Part shown: in pieces, positions 17,210-27,086 of the stretch
How positions within the stretch are numbered: position 1 is the first letter of the stretch
Layout: every line of letters starts with the position of its first letter
NCBI RefSeq assembly: GCF_000379845.1
Contig: NZ_KB903804.1
Location: 81,983 to 145,982, forward strand
Origin: Moraxella boevrei DSM 14165
GTDB taxonomy: Bacteria > Pseudomonadota > Gammaproteobacteria > Pseudomonadales > Moraxellaceae
Reading direction: 5' to 3'
DNA: 64,000 nucleotides
Made by a program: the position numbers and the translations under genes
Notes under the pieces: generated by a model
What the model saw: only the letters and a program-made list of their open reading frames with translations
Told to the model about the DNA's origin: nothing
Database searches by the model: none

Positions 17210-18289
17210 TTATTCGTATAAATTTAACAATTTTTGTTGAACTGTATTTGGCAATAAACTTAACAATTTTTGGTAAATTTTTTCTTCATGTTTTTGCCAA
17301 AATACCCCAAAAGCGATAACCGCAAAGCCAATTAACGCCAAAACAAGCGGGAAAATCATACTGTCTTCAAAGACATCATACGCCAAATAGCCCAAATAAC
17401 CTGCCACGCCAAACCCACCAAATACGGCAAATACTCGCCGTCTTAGCACAATGCCTGATATCATCATGGCGACATTTATCATACAATACATAAATTTGGC
17501 AAGCTCACTGTCTGACTCTTGTAAGCTCAGCCCGCCCCAAAACGTCATCACGCCAATAATATACAACCAAAAAGCAAAATCTTGTCCGCTCATTTTATGA
17601 TGTTGGCGAAAATCCACCCAAATCGCCCCAACCAGCATCAATAAACCAAAATACAGCGACACGAGTTGTCGCAATTCCCAATCAAACCATTCGGCATCTT
17701 GGGTCAATAACGGTACGATGTCCATAGACAGATACCACAGCGTAATACTAATCGGCAACATGACAAACGACCGCTTAAATCGCCACATCATCACCGCACC
17801 AACAATGAGCGTGCTAATTTCCAAAATCAGCCATTGCACGCTAATCCAACTGTGATAATCTCGGTAATGGTCATATTCTTGCCAAAGCCCCAAACTGTCC
17901 TGCAAGGCAAACATAAATAACGGCACAAGGCACAACAAAAACCCAAGCACGATACTATACGGCGTGAGCAGATTTTTTTGGTGCAACCAATACGCCACAC
18001 CTGCCCCAAATACTGCATACAAACCGCTAATGAGCATGACACCGACACTGCCATAACTGTCAAAACCAAGCGTCATAAACAGTGTCATCGCCCCAATCGC
18101 TATCAAGCCACCAAAATAATACAACAAATGCGATAGGACAAATTTTGGCGTATTATCTTGTTGAATTGCGGTTTTTACTTCATTGTTAAACATGTCATCA
18201 TTGAGCCCAATTAATGCGTCAAACTGATGTTGGCTAATAATGTTTTTTGCTTTGGCATGGTTTAGCAAACGTTGGGTTTTGTCGGTCAT
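17210..18289 (-). CDS. Multi-pass membrane protein (DUF2157-like)
   Basis: A 359-residue protein with a soluble N-terminus of about 50 residues (LNHAKAKNIISQHQFDALIG) and some 10 hydrophobic segments. The soluble start plus stacked helices resembles DUF2157-type proteins, a family without assigned function. The start is preceded by a weak AAGATAAAACC. It is 10 bp from the HAD phosphatase gene on the same strand. Confidence 0.6.
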   Translation of the reverse strand: MTDKTQRLLNHAKAKNIISQHQFDALIGLNDDMFNNEVKTAIQQDNTPKFVLSHLLYYFGGLIAIGAMTLFMTLGFDSYGSVGVMLISGLYAVFGAGVAYWLHQKNLLTPYSIVLGFLLCLVPLFMFALQDSLGLWQEYDHYRDYHSWISVQWLILEISTLIVGAVMMWRFKRSFVMLPISITLWYLSMDIVPLLTQDAEWFDWELRQLVSLYFGLLMLVGAIWVDFRQHHKMSGQDFAFWLYIIGVMTFWGGLSLQESDSELAKFMYCMINVAMMISGIVLRRRVFAVFGGFGVAGYLGYLAYDVFEDSMIFPLVLALIGFAVIAFGVFWQKHEEKIYQKLLSLLPNTVQQKLLNLYE

Positions 18290-18331
18290 GGTTTTATCTT
18301 ATTTATCTGATTGCATTAGAGTAATTTTTTC

Positions 18332-18802
18332 CTATCTGTTTATATAGTCAATTTGTTGCATAGCTTGCTCAAAATAATCAGGTAATTTTGTCATATTAAT
18401 TTGCAATGGGCTTTGCAAATCAATTTTATCTTTCTCCGTTGATTTTAACATTAACTGCAACTCTTCTTCGCTATACGTTTGTTTCCAACTATCCAATAAT
18501 TGCAACTGTATGGCTTTTTGTACCAATTCAGTATTTAACTTATCAAAATTAGCCAAAGTTTTTTGGTCAAACATTTCTTTTTTACCCAACACTTTGTTTC
18601 TTGCTTGTAAATTATTGATAGTTAATTGTTTACCAAGCATATTACTTAAGTGAACATAACTGTCATTTTGAGCAATTTTATTATAAAGACTTAACATTGT
18701 TTTATAATTAACAGGTTCGGCATAGCTTATTTGAGCGAGAATTAACATTCCAACAAAACAACCAAGTTTGAAACAATCCGTTATCTTTTTCATAAATAAC
18801 AC
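18332..18802 (-). CDS. Secreted protein of unknown function, possibly DUF2059-like
   Basis: A 156-residue protein with an N-terminal signal peptide ending near SYAEP. The rest is helical, and the YSEEELQLMLKSTEKD block resembles the core of DUF2059 proteins (periplasmic, unknown role). There are no cysteines after the signal peptide. MKKITD, three codons in, is a more typical start than the first ATG. It sits between rluC and the membrane-protein gene on the same strand. Confidence 0.5.
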   Translation of the reverse strand: MLFMKKITDCFKLGCFVGMLILAQISYAEPVNYKTMLSLYNKIAQNDSYVHLSNMLGKQLTINNLQARNKVLGKKEMFDQKTLANFDKLNTELVQKAIQLQLLDSWKQTYSEEELQLMLKSTEKDKIDLQSPLQINMTKLPDYFEQAMQQIDYINR

Positions 18803-18808
18803 CCCAAT

Positions 18809-20104
18809 TTACTCATTTATCAAATTTTGCATATCATCAGGCAAATCCGCTTTAATCATTTGGTATTCAGGGATCTCTAGCTGATAAGCGTGCAAACACA
18901 AACGGCGAACCCCTGATTTATCCTGCAAATTGTATTTATCATCACCCAGCAAGGCATGACCGAGACTGGCTAAATGTACACGGATTTGGTGCGTGCGACC
19001 TGTCAGCGGTTTGGCTTCCACAAGGCTGACTTTTTTACCACCACTCTCAAAACGTTTTAGCACCTTAACAAGGGTCTGGCTCGGCTTGCTATCGGCATGA
19101 TTTTGTGCCACTTTCACACGTCTTTCGCCATTTGCTAAGGTATATTTTAATAACGGCTTATCAATTTTTTGGCTATCAGCTTTTACCCAACCTGTTACCA
19201 AACAAAGGTAGGTTTTTTGCAAAGTTTTTTCTCGCAAATGGTCTTGCAAGGTTTTTAAGGTTGAGCGTTTTTTGGCTATCATCAGTAAACCCGATGTGTC
19301 TTTATCAATACGATGAACGAGTTCCAGATATTTTTTGCCAGTCGCTTCTCGCATGACTTCAATCACCCCAAAACGCTCCCCACTACCACCATGCACCGCC
19401 ATACCAGACGGCTTATTTAGCACGATTAAGCCATCATCTTCATACACGATACGCTCTAGCAGACTTTGGGCAAATTCTTGACTTATCACAGGTTTTTCAC
19501 GCGTTGCCAATTTGACTGGGGCAATGCGAACCACGTCGCCACGCTCTAGCTTATCGTAGGCTTTGGCACGTTTGCCGTTTACTCGCACTTCATCAGAACG
19601 GATAAGGTTATAAACATGCGAACGTGGCAAACCCTTAAGACGTGCGAGCAAAAAATTATCCAAACGTTGGTCGTGCTGTTGGCGAGTTACCGTGATATAG
19701 TTGACTTTGCCAAAGTCTGCAATATCGTCATTGCCTGTCAAATGCTGGTATTTTTGTGAGTTTTTACCATTACGGTCATCGCTCAAATCATCGGCAAAAT
19801 TAGATGAATCTTCTAATAAATCTATTGTGTTTTGCTTTAAAAAATCATCGCTATCTTCGTCAAATTGAGATTGGTAAGATTTGGCTTGTTGATTGCGTTT
19901 TTTTTGTAAGTTTTTTTCAAAGTTTTCATCATGTTTTCTAATAGATGATAAGGTTTGACGGGGTAAATTTTTATTACCAAGTTTTTGTTGATTATTTGGT
20001 TTTTTATGCGGATTTGTATTTTTTTTCCCAGTAAAATTGCTGTTTTTTGCTGTATGGTTGCGGTTTTTGGGATTTTTTTGGTGAGAATTGCGGTTTGATG
20101 TCAT
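18809..20104 (-). CDS. rluC: 23S rRNA pseudouridine(955/2504/2580) synthase RluC with long basic N-terminal extension
   Basis: RluA-family synthase. It has an S4 domain near residues 145-200 (RLDNFLLARLKGLPRSHVY), then the catalytic domain with HRIDKDTSGLLMIA carrying the catalytic aspartate, and RTHQIRVHLASLGHALLGD. RluC makes pseudouridines in 23S rRNA at 955, 2504 and 2580. The first 130 residues are rich in Lys, Asn and Gln with a Ser/Asp patch, unlike the roughly 320-residue usual form. It is divergent from rne, as in other gammaproteobacteria, which supports RluC rather than RluD. Confidence 0.9.
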   Translation of the reverse strand: MTSNRNSHQKNPKNRNHTAKNSNFTGKKNTNPHKKPNNQQKLGNKNLPRQTLSSIRKHDENFEKNLQKKRNQQAKSYQSQFDEDSDDFLKQNTIDLLEDSSNFADDLSDDRNGKNSQKYQHLTGNDDIADFGKVNYITVTRQQHDQRLDNFLLARLKGLPRSHVYNLIRSDEVRVNGKRAKAYDKLERGDVVRIAPVKLATREKPVISQEFAQSLLERIVYEDDGLIVLNKPSGMAVHGGSGERFGVIEVMREATGKKYLELVHRIDKDTSGLLMIAKKRSTLKTLQDHLREKTLQKTYLCLVTGWVKADSQKIDKPLLKYTLANGERRVKVAQNHADSKPSQTLVKVLKRFESGGKKVSLVEAKPLTGRTHQIRVHLASLGHALLGDDKYNLQDKSGVRRLCLHAYQLEIPEYQMIKADLPDDMQNLINE

Positions 20105-20789
20105 TTTTTGATAGCCGTTTGTGAAAAAATTTGCTATAGTTTACCACGTTAATTTTATCTTGCGTAAATTATCTGTACGCATAGCGATGTTTGTATGATT
20201 TAACAAAATTTTTGTGAAAAAAATTTGTAAAATGCCAACCCAAAAAGGTAAAATTAACCACCAAAATTTTTGGTTAAGGTTGTTAAAAAAATGAAACCTT
20301 AACCGCAAATAATATTTTAAAATGTGATGGTTCATTTTTTACTAACTTGACAACACATTTGTGTATTTTTATTAAACAAATAATAATACAAAACTGTATG
20401 AACTGAAAAAAACTTGGGCGAAACCAACCCAGTACCGATGAGATTTTAGATTTTTACCAAAGATTTTATACAATAATTGTTTAGCAATGGTCGTTAAATA
20501 CCATAAATCAATACCAACGTATAATTTTTTTATGATATCAACAAAAATATAAACGAATTTTTTATCGATAATCTGTTAACAAAACTGCTAATCTGATGGA
20601 TAGCGGTTGCCAAATAAAGTGCAAAAAACTGATAAATTTTGCAAACAAAGGTTTGGTATAACAGTATTTCGGACACCAAAATGACGAGCTAGACTTTGGA
20701 TAAACAATTGTTTTTATTAATATCTTTGCCATAAAAATCCGTTGTCTTATATTTTTCAGTAAAACGGTTTTGTGTTTAAGGATTAAAAC
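20105..20789. other. 685-bp rluC-rne intergenic region with long rne leader
   Basis: No gene is seen. A promoter-like pair lies at 20347-20375 on the plus strand, giving an rne leader of about 405 nt. In Escherichia coli the rne leader is about 360 nt and mediates autoregulation by RNase E, so a similar role is plausible. TTAACCA and TGGTTAA (20254-20276) form a small hairpin near the rluC side. Confidence 0.5.
20347..20375 (+). promoter_or_regulatory. Putative rne promoter
   Basis: A perfect TTGACA, then a 17-bp spacer, then TATTAA. It is the best -35/-10 pair on the plus strand in the region upstream of rne. Confidence 0.5.
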
Positions 20790-23700
20790 ATGAAACGTAT
20801 CTTAATCAATGCTACGCACGCCGAAGAAGTTCGTGTTGCGTTGTGTAATGGCAACCATCTTTACGATTTTGACTTAGAAAACCGTACCCGTGAACAGAAA
20901 AAAGCCAATATTTATAAAGGGCGTGTGACACGTGTGGAGCAGTCATTAGAAGCAGTATTCGTAGAGTACGGCTCAGCACGTCAGGGCTTTTTACCAATGC
21001 GTGAGATCGCCAATGAGTATTTTTCGGGCGACCCACGTACAACAAGCATTTTAAAACAGCTTATCAAAGAAGGCGATGAGTTAATCGTTCAAATTGAAAA
21101 AGAAGAGCGTGGCAACAAAGGTGCGGCGTTATCCACGTTTATTTCGCTCGCTGGGCGTTATTTGGTATTGATGCCAAATAATCCTCGTGGCGGTGGTATT
21201 TCTCGTCAAATTTCGGGCAAATTGCGTGAAGAAATGAAACAAGCTCTGGCTAGCTTGCAATTGCCAAAAAGTATGAGTGTGATTTTGCGAACCGCAGGCA
21301 TTGGCAAGTCTGCCGATGAGTTACAACGTGACCTTGATCATTTGTTAAGTATTTGGCAAAACATTCTTTATCAAAATCAAAATTTCCCATCACCACGTTT
21401 GGTGCACCAAGAAGCGAGCGTGATTACGCGTGCGGTGCGAGATTATTTGCGAGATGATATTGCTGAGATTTGGGTAGATAATGAACACGCTTATAATGAG
21501 GCGGCTCATTTTATTGAAACCATGATGCCACAGCAGTTGAATAAATTGCGTAAATATACGGATTATGAGCCGATGTTTAGCCGTTTTGGCATTGAACGTC
21601 AGATTGAAACCGCCTATCAGCGTGAAGTGCGTTTGCCAAGCGGTGGTTCAATCGTGATTGACCAAACCGAAGCCTTGGTATCGATTGATATTAACTCATC
21701 AAAATCTACTAAAGGCTCGGACGTTAGCGAAACAGCCTTTAATACTAACTTGGAAGCGGCAGATGAAATTGCACGTCAGTTGCGTTTGCGGGATATGGGC
21801 GGTTTGATTGTCATTGATTTTATTGACATGGCGACCGATGAACACCAAAAACAGGTGGAAAATCGTTTAAAAGAAGCCACACGAACCGACCGTGCAAGAT
21901 TGCAATTTGCCGAGATTTCACGTTTTGGTTTATTGGAAATGAGCCGTCAGCGTTTGCGTCCGTCATTGGAAGAAGCGACAGGCTTTTTATGCCCACGTTG
22001 CCACGGCACAGGCATGATACGCGATTTGCGTTCATTGGCATTGTCAATCATGCGTCAAATTGAGCAAAAAGCCTTGCAAGAACGTCATGGTGAAATCCAA
22101 GCCGATGTGCCAACCGACATCGCCGCTTTTTTGCTCAATGAAAAACGTGATAGCCTTGTTTATTTGGAACAAGAAAGTGGCACACGCATTACCATTTTGC
22201 CACACGCACACCTTGAGTCGCCTGAGTTTAATATCGTGTTTAACAGCGAGGGCTACGCACCACCGACTTATGAACGCATCACCGAAAGCCTAGAACAACA
22301 ATACAATGACCGTGGCTACGACACCAGTAATTGGCACACCGGAGAAAACGAAAGTCGCAACTCTCGCCCAACTGACACTCATGCGTGGTCAAATGCGGAC
22401 AATGCGAATACACAAACGTCGGCTAAAAAAGACAAAGAAAAAGCCACTCAGCCAACTCAAAGCCAGCCACCGCAAGCACAAAAACCACAAAACACCCAAA
22501 CCCAAACGGTACAACAACCGTCTGCCGTTGCATGGTTATCCAATCTATTTGCCCCAACCGTACAAGCTCAAGTTGCCCATAGCATCAGCAGTCAAGATGC
22601 AGCAGCGGCGATTGAAAATATCGTCAATACAGGAGCAAAAAGCCTTGGGCTACACGGGCAAATCGCCTACCCAACGCCTGACGTAACAACGCCTGTTCAA
22701 CAAACCACAAACACGGCAACAGTTACCAACGTTGCAACGCAATCGCAACCACAAAACGACAACAGCTATGACAACAAAGACGAAGGCAAACAAAAACGTA
22801 GTCAAGGCCGTCGTTCCGCCAAAGTCAAAACCAAAAAACGTGGTGAAGATGTCAATAGCAATCTAACCGATGTTGCCAATACGCAACCTGCCAAAGACGC
22901 AACATCCGACAAAAACCACAAAGACAGCTTGCCAAAACGTGAACCAAACTCACGCCGTGAAAGTCGTGGTGAAAAACAACGCAACGCAACCCTAAGCGTA
23001 CCTGCAAGCACGGTAGCAGTAGCAACGTCGAATATCGATGTCAAAGATGACAAAGAAAACGTATCAGAAAAACACCACGCCACACATGCCCAACCTACTG
23101 TCAAAGAAAAAGCAAAACACGACAGCATACAGGTACAAATCCACAAATCTACCCCGGTAGATACCACCCAAGCCGTTACCCATATTTCATTGGATAACAG
23201 CAAAGGCGAGCCTGTGGTAAATGTTGAAAACAAAATTAAAGCCCAACAAGTGGAAACACCAAAAGGTGAAACACAACCAACCACCATTCAAGTGGAAAAT
23301 GCCCCTACTCCTGTTGAACCAACCATTCAAACTAACATTGAAAATAACGTTGTACCAAAAGCAGAAGTCGCAACCAAAACACCAACAATCAGCCTTGATG
23401 TTATTCCAAGCCAAGGACGTGCCAAAAACGACCCAAGGGAAGTTTACAAGGCTTATCAACAGCGTTTTAACCCAAGCGTTACGCCAACAGCGACACAGAC
23501 GATTAGTAACAACCCTATCACAGGCACGGTGTCGCAGTTTATTCAGCAACAACTTGGCGATGCCAACGAGCAAATCAGCCAACACGGCATGGTTACTACC
23601 TTTATCAGTGCGTTGCACGCCTATCGTCATCATAATGACAATCCACAAACGTCACCAACCGTACAAAGTGTAAAATCTGACCTTGCAACTGATGATACAT

Positions 23701-24680
23701 TTAGCCACTTTTTCCAAAATTATGGCTATGAACAACTATCGCAACAAAATCTAGAAACCTATCATCAGATGATTTGCCCTGCCAATCAGTTCCACACCGA
23801 TGCAGGCAAAACCCAAGCCGAGCCAGCCCCTGTCACCAAACGTGCGAGCAATGACCCACGTGGGCAAATTTTGCCAACGGCAACGGTAACCCAAATACCA
23901 AAGCCAATCGCAGAAACTAACACCGAAAGCAATGCCAAAGCAAAAACCGAAGCAAAAGCAATTACAACACCAGCAAACTATGCAACAAATAGTGCAGGTG
24001 CATGGCTGATTGCACAACTTGGTAACATTGCTAAACAGCACATCGCTAACGGTGAATTTGTGTCAGCTTATTTACAAGCAAGAAAATTACAAACAGAGCA
24101 AATACAGCAAACACAAACGCCAAACAATGACGTTGCCAATCAGCTTGAAGCGATTGATGATGGTTTTGAAAAAACCATGCAACAAAGCATCAAACGCTAT
24201 GTCAAACAAAATGATGAAGCCAAACAAAATCAACAAAAGTTGGTAGAAAATATGGCAAAATTGGAAAATGCCTTGTCTAATGCGTTGAACGATGTTGAAG
24301 AAAGTTTGGCAAAAATCGCCGATGAAACCCACCACTTAGCTCAAGCAAACAGCCAAATAAATGATGAGCAAAACCACGAGCAAGCCGATGACAATCTCGA
24401 ACAAGGCGACTCACCAAAAGGCAAAACTAGCCCTGCTAGCTACAAAAACATGATTGAGTCAGTGGCTGAGCAAATGAACAGCATACCGCTTGGCGTGTTA
24501 AATTTGGCAAAACCAATCGCCAAACCAAAAGCACCACGCACTCGCAAGGCGAAAGCAGAAAAAGCCCCTGCCAAAACCAAAACCCGCACCAGTAAAAAGG
24601 TGGACAATGTGGTTATCGTGAAAAAGGTAAAAGCTGAACCAACAGAAACGCCAACGAGTGACACCCCAACCGAAGAATAA
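20790..24680 (+). CDS. rne: Ribonuclease E
   Basis: The essential single-strand endoribonuclease and scaffold of the RNA degradosome. The catalytic half (about 1-520) begins MKRILINATHAEEVRVAL, has an S1 domain (IYKGRVTRVEQSLEAVFV), the DNase-I-like active site in VSIDINSSK and LIVIDFIDM (the two metal-binding aspartates), and the Zn-link CPRC. The C-terminal 770 residues are disordered and rich in Gln, Thr, Pro and Lys, with two NDPR motifs at 880-883 and 1021-1024 and a Lys/Ala/Pro-rich tail. At 1296 residues it is longer than the E. coli enzyme (1061). A strong terminator follows. Confidence 0.96.
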   Translation: MKRILINATHAEEVRVALCNGNHLYDFDLENRTREQKKANIYKGRVTRVEQSLEAVFVEYGSARQGFLPMREIANEYFSGDPRTTSILKQLIKEGDELIVQIEKEERGNKGAALSTFISLAGRYLVLMPNNPRGGGISRQISGKLREEMKQALASLQLPKSMSVILRTAGIGKSADELQRDLDHLLSIWQNILYQNQNFPSPRLVHQEASVITRAVRDYLRDDIAEIWVDNEHAYNEAAHFIETMMPQQLNKLRKYTDYEPMFSRFGIERQIETAYQREVRLPSGGSIVIDQTEALVSIDINSSKSTKGSDVSETAFNTNLEAADEIARQLRLRDMGGLIVIDFIDMATDEHQKQVENRLKEATRTDRARLQFAEISRFGLLEMSRQRLRPSLEEATGFLCPRCHGTGMIRDLRSLALSIMRQIEQKALQERHGEIQADVPTDIAAFLLNEKRDSLVYLEQESGTRITILPHAHLESPEFNIVFNSEGYAPPTYERITESLEQQYNDRGYDTSNWHTGENESRNSRPTDTHAWSNADNANTQTSAKKDKEKATQPTQSQPPQAQKPQNTQTQTVQQPSAVAWLSNLFAPTVQAQVAHSISSQDAAAAIENIVNTGAKSLGLHGQIAYPTPDVTTPVQQTTNTATVTNVATQSQPQNDNSYDNKDEGKQKRSQGRRSAKVKTKKRGEDVNSNLTDVANTQPAKDATSDKNHKDSLPKREPNSRRESRGEKQRNATLSVPASTVAVATSNIDVKDDKENVSEKHHATHAQPTVKEKAKHDSIQVQIHKSTPVDTTQAVTHISLDNSKGEPVVNVENKIKAQQVETPKGETQPTTIQVENAPTPVEPTIQTNIENNVVPKAEVATKTPTISLDVIPSQGRAKNDPREVYKAYQQRFNPSVTPTATQTISNNPITGTVSQFIQQQLGDANEQISQHGMVTTFISALHAYRHHNDNPQTSPTVQSVKSDLATDDTFSHFFQNYGYEQLSQQNLETYHQMICPANQFHTDAGKTQAEPAPVTKRASNDPRGQILPTATVTQIPKPIAETNTESNAKAKTEAKAITTPANYATNSAGAWLIAQLGNIAKQHIANGEFVSAYLQARKLQTEQIQQTQTPNNDVANQLEAIDDGFEKTMQQSIKRYVKQNDEAKQNQQKLVENMAKLENALSNALNDVEESLAKIADETHHLAQANSQINDEQNHEQADDNLEQGDSPKGKTSPASYKNMIESVAEQMNSIPLGVLNLAKPIAKPKAPRTRKAKAEKAPAKTKTRTSKKVDNVVIVKKVKAEPTETPTSDTPTEE

Positions 24681-24697
24681 GTTGTTTAAGTGTTCAT

Positions 24698-24730
24698 AAA
24701 AAAGCCGTTCTTGAGTGAACGGCTTTTTTT
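24698..24730 (+). terminator. Rho-independent terminator after rne
   Basis: AAAAGCCGTTC and GAACGGCTTTT pair around TTGAGT, followed by a T run. Confidence 0.9.
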
Positions 24731-24746
24731 AACGATTTAATTTTTG

Positions 24747-24893
24747 TTAAACTAACCAAGCAACTATCAAATCTGCAATAAAACCCCAACATTTCCATTG
24801 CCATCTTTTCAGACGATTTATCCAATTCATCAATGATTTCTTGCCGATTTGTTTAGGTGATTTTCGTTGTTTTTCCATCTCATCAAAAGCCAT
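24747..24893 (-). CDS. Candidate 48-residue basic membrane peptide
   Basis: An open frame of 48 codons whose ATG at 24893 lies 15 bp after the stop of the DUF808 gene on the same strand. The first half is basic and hydrophilic (MAFDEMEKQRKSPKQIGKKS), followed by MNWINRLKRWQWKCWGF and a hydrophobic, membrane-like end FIADLIVAWLV. The charge pattern would place the N-terminus in the cytoplasm. The ribosome binding site is weak (GGTG). Family not recognised; the call rests on position, composition and lack of a competing gene. Confidence 0.4.
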   Translation of the reverse strand: MAFDEMEKQRKSPKQIGKKSLMNWINRLKRWQWKCWGFIADLIVAWLV

Positions 24894-24908
24894 CAAACAC
24901 CATCAAAA

Positions 24909-25820
24909 TCAATGAGCTTTCCCACGAGCTTTGTTAATCACCGTTACAATACCAACCACAATTAAACCTGCGACCAAGCCCACCAAACCATTTAACACAT
25001 TGGTGGTTAAACCGCTAAACATACCAGACATTTCGCCCAAATGCTCAATGCCATGATGAATAAAGCCGATACCATGAGCAATAATACCGCCACCGACCAA
25101 AAACATCGCAAGCGTCCCTGCAATGGACAAAAACTGCATCAGTTTTGGGGCAAATGCCAAAATTGCACGACCCATTTTTTGAGAACCTTCACTTGGTTTT
25201 TGCAACAAATGCAAGCCCAAATCATCTAACTTTACAATCCCAGCGACCAAGCCATAAACACCCACCGTCATCACGATAGAAATCAGGGTTAATACTAACG
25301 CTTTATTCATCAGCGTTACGGTTGCCGCCATTGTCCCAAGCGAAATCACGATAATTTCCGCCGATAAAATAAAGTCGGTACGAATTGCCCCCTTGATTTT
25401 GTCTTTTTCAAGGGCAACCAAATCAACATTATCCGCATTAGCAATCAGATGTTCTTCGTGGTCTTTATCGTCTTCTTCTTTACTATGCAAAAATTTGTGC
25501 AGAACTTTTTCCGCCCCTTCAAAGCACAAAAACAAACCGCCAAGCATCAGCAAAATCGTTACCAACATAGGCGACACCGCGCTGATTAACAACGCCAATG
25601 GTACCAAAATCACCTTGTTAATCGCCGAACCCTTTGCCACCGCCCATACCACAGGTAACTCACGGTCGGCTTTTACCCCCGCCACTTGATTAGCATTTAA
25701 CGCCAAATCATCACCTAACACACCTGCGGTTTTTTTGGCGGCAACTTTGGTCATCACCGACACATCATCTAAAATCAGCGTGATATCATCTATCAATGTA
25801 AGTAAACTTGCTCCAGCCAT
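24909..25820 (-). CDS. DUF808 family membrane protein (YedI-like)
   Basis: A 303-residue inner-membrane protein that starts MAGASLLTLIDDITLILDDV, the signature of the DUF808/YedI family. About six to eight hydrophobic segments follow, with a charged cytoplasmic loop near residues 110-145 (HSKEEDDKDHEEHL). No activity is established for the family. The ribosome binding site is AAGAGAAAAGTT. The 48-codon candidate gene lies just downstream. Confidence 0.85.
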   Translation of the reverse strand: MAGASLLTLIDDITLILDDVSVMTKVAAKKTAGVLGDDLALNANQVAGVKADRELPVVWAVAKGSAINKVILVPLALLISAVSPMLVTILLMLGGLFLCFEGAEKVLHKFLHSKEEDDKDHEEHLIANADNVDLVALEKDKIKGAIRTDFILSAEIIVISLGTMAATVTLMNKALVLTLISIVMTVGVYGLVAGIVKLDDLGLHLLQKPSEGSQKMGRAILAFAPKLMQFLSIAGTLAMFLVGGGIIAHGIGFIHHGIEHLGEMSGMFSGLTTNVLNGLVGLVAGLIVVGIVTVINKARGKAH

Positions 25821-26067
25821 AACTTTTCTCTTTAAATACTCATCAAAAATTAAAGTGCTAGTTTACAAATTTATCAACAAAAAACAAGCAACAATTTGTA
25901 TCAAAACCCCAGTTTTTTAAATATCATCTGTAAAATCTTAACAATTATCATCTATTATTTGTAAGAAAATCGCTTTATACTGATACTAATAACAAAATTT
26001 TTTAAAATCAGACTGATTGTTAACGTTAAAAATCATGTTAAAAGCTCGGTCATTATCAGGAAAACTT

Positions 26068-26880
26068 ATGTTAAATTTGCCAAAAACTGCCCTTATCACT
26101 GCCCTACTCGGCTCAATCATCACACTCACCGCGTGCGATAATAGCAACGCCAAATCCACTGAAAAAGCAAGCTCAACGACTGCCACCGCACAAACCACCA
26201 CACCAGCGCCTGCCAACAACGATGCCAAACTGCAAAAAACTTTAGCAGATAATTTGGCAAAATCAGGCATCAGTGCCAAAATTTTATCGGTAACACCGAC
26301 CACTATGCCAAATATGTTTTGGGTAAAAGCCGAAGGATTGCCCTCATTTTTTACCGATAATACGGGGCAATATATCGTGCAAGGCGACATTATCAAAGTG
26401 GGTAATGCCCAACCTGAACACATTTCCGCTGATTTACAAGCTCAAGAAACCAAAGCCACGCTTGCCAGTATTGACAAAAAAGACATGATTATTTTCCCTG
26501 CCAAAGGCACAAGCAAAGGGGCGATTTATGTCTTTACCGATGCCGACTGTGGTTACTGCCGTAGATTGCACAGCGAAATTGACGAGATTAACAGCTTAGG
26601 CATTGAAATTCGCTATTTACCGTGGCCACGCAGTGAACAAACGTTTCCCATTATGGAAAGTATTTGGTGTAGTTCCGACCGCCAAAAAGCCATTACTGAC
26701 GCCAAAAACGGCGAACCTGTTAACGCCCCTGCCTGTGAAAACCCTGTCCGTCGTATCCACGATTTAGGTATGGCTTTAGGCATCAATGGCACACCTGCGA
26801 TTTTCACCGAAAGCGGACAACAAATCGGTGGCTATTTACCGCCAGAACAGCTATTGCAAGCGGTAACAGGTTCGCACTAA
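26068..26880 (+). CDS. DsbC-like thiol:disulfide interchange lipoprotein
   Basis: A 270-residue protein with a signal peptide ending in lipobox LTAC, a Ser/Thr/Ala-rich linker of about 30 residues, a DsbC/G-type dimerisation domain (KILSVTPTTM through VQGDIIKVGN), and a thioredoxin-fold domain with active site DADCGYCRRLH and cis-proline GTPAIFT. DsbC isomerises wrong disulfides in the periplasm and is normally soluble; here a lipid anchor is predicted. A second cysteine pair (WCSS and PACEN) is seen, as in DsbC. In-frame ATGs at 26017 and 26035 lie upstream, but AGGAAAAC before 26068 and the signal peptide select this start. Confidence 0.86.
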   Translation: MLNLPKTALITALLGSIITLTACDNSNAKSTEKASSTTATAQTTTPAPANNDAKLQKTLADNLAKSGISAKILSVTPTTMPNMFWVKAEGLPSFFTDNTGQYIVQGDIIKVGNAQPEHISADLQAQETKATLASIDKKDMIIFPAKGTSKGAIYVFTDADCGYCRRLHSEIDEINSLGIEIRYLPWPRSEQTFPIMESIWCSSDRQKAITDAKNGEPVNAPACENPVRRIHDLGMALGINGTPAIFTESGQQIGGYLPPEQLLQAVTGSH

Positions 26881-26996
26881 GTGAGTTTTTCGTTAATAAC
26901 AAGGTAAATTTACCAACAATTTTTTACAAATAAATTTTGTAATCAATTTGCCAAGTCGATTAATTTTTTAAAACATCATTATTAATCGCAAAAAAC

Positions 26997-27025
26997 TTGT
27001 AATTGATGGGGGCAATCCCTATAAT
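26997..27025 (+). promoter_or_regulatory. Putative trxA promoter
   Basis: TTGTAA, a 17-bp spacer and a perfect TATAAT, about 60 bp before the trxA start. Confidence 0.6.
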
Positions 27026-27086
27026 TTTAACAATTGACCAAGTTTTTTGGCAATTTACTAATTTCTTTTTTTAGATAGGATTAATT

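Noticed and set aside
22802..23648. Antisense open frames within rne
   Set aside because: They arise from the low-complexity scaffold codons; rne is continuous across the region.
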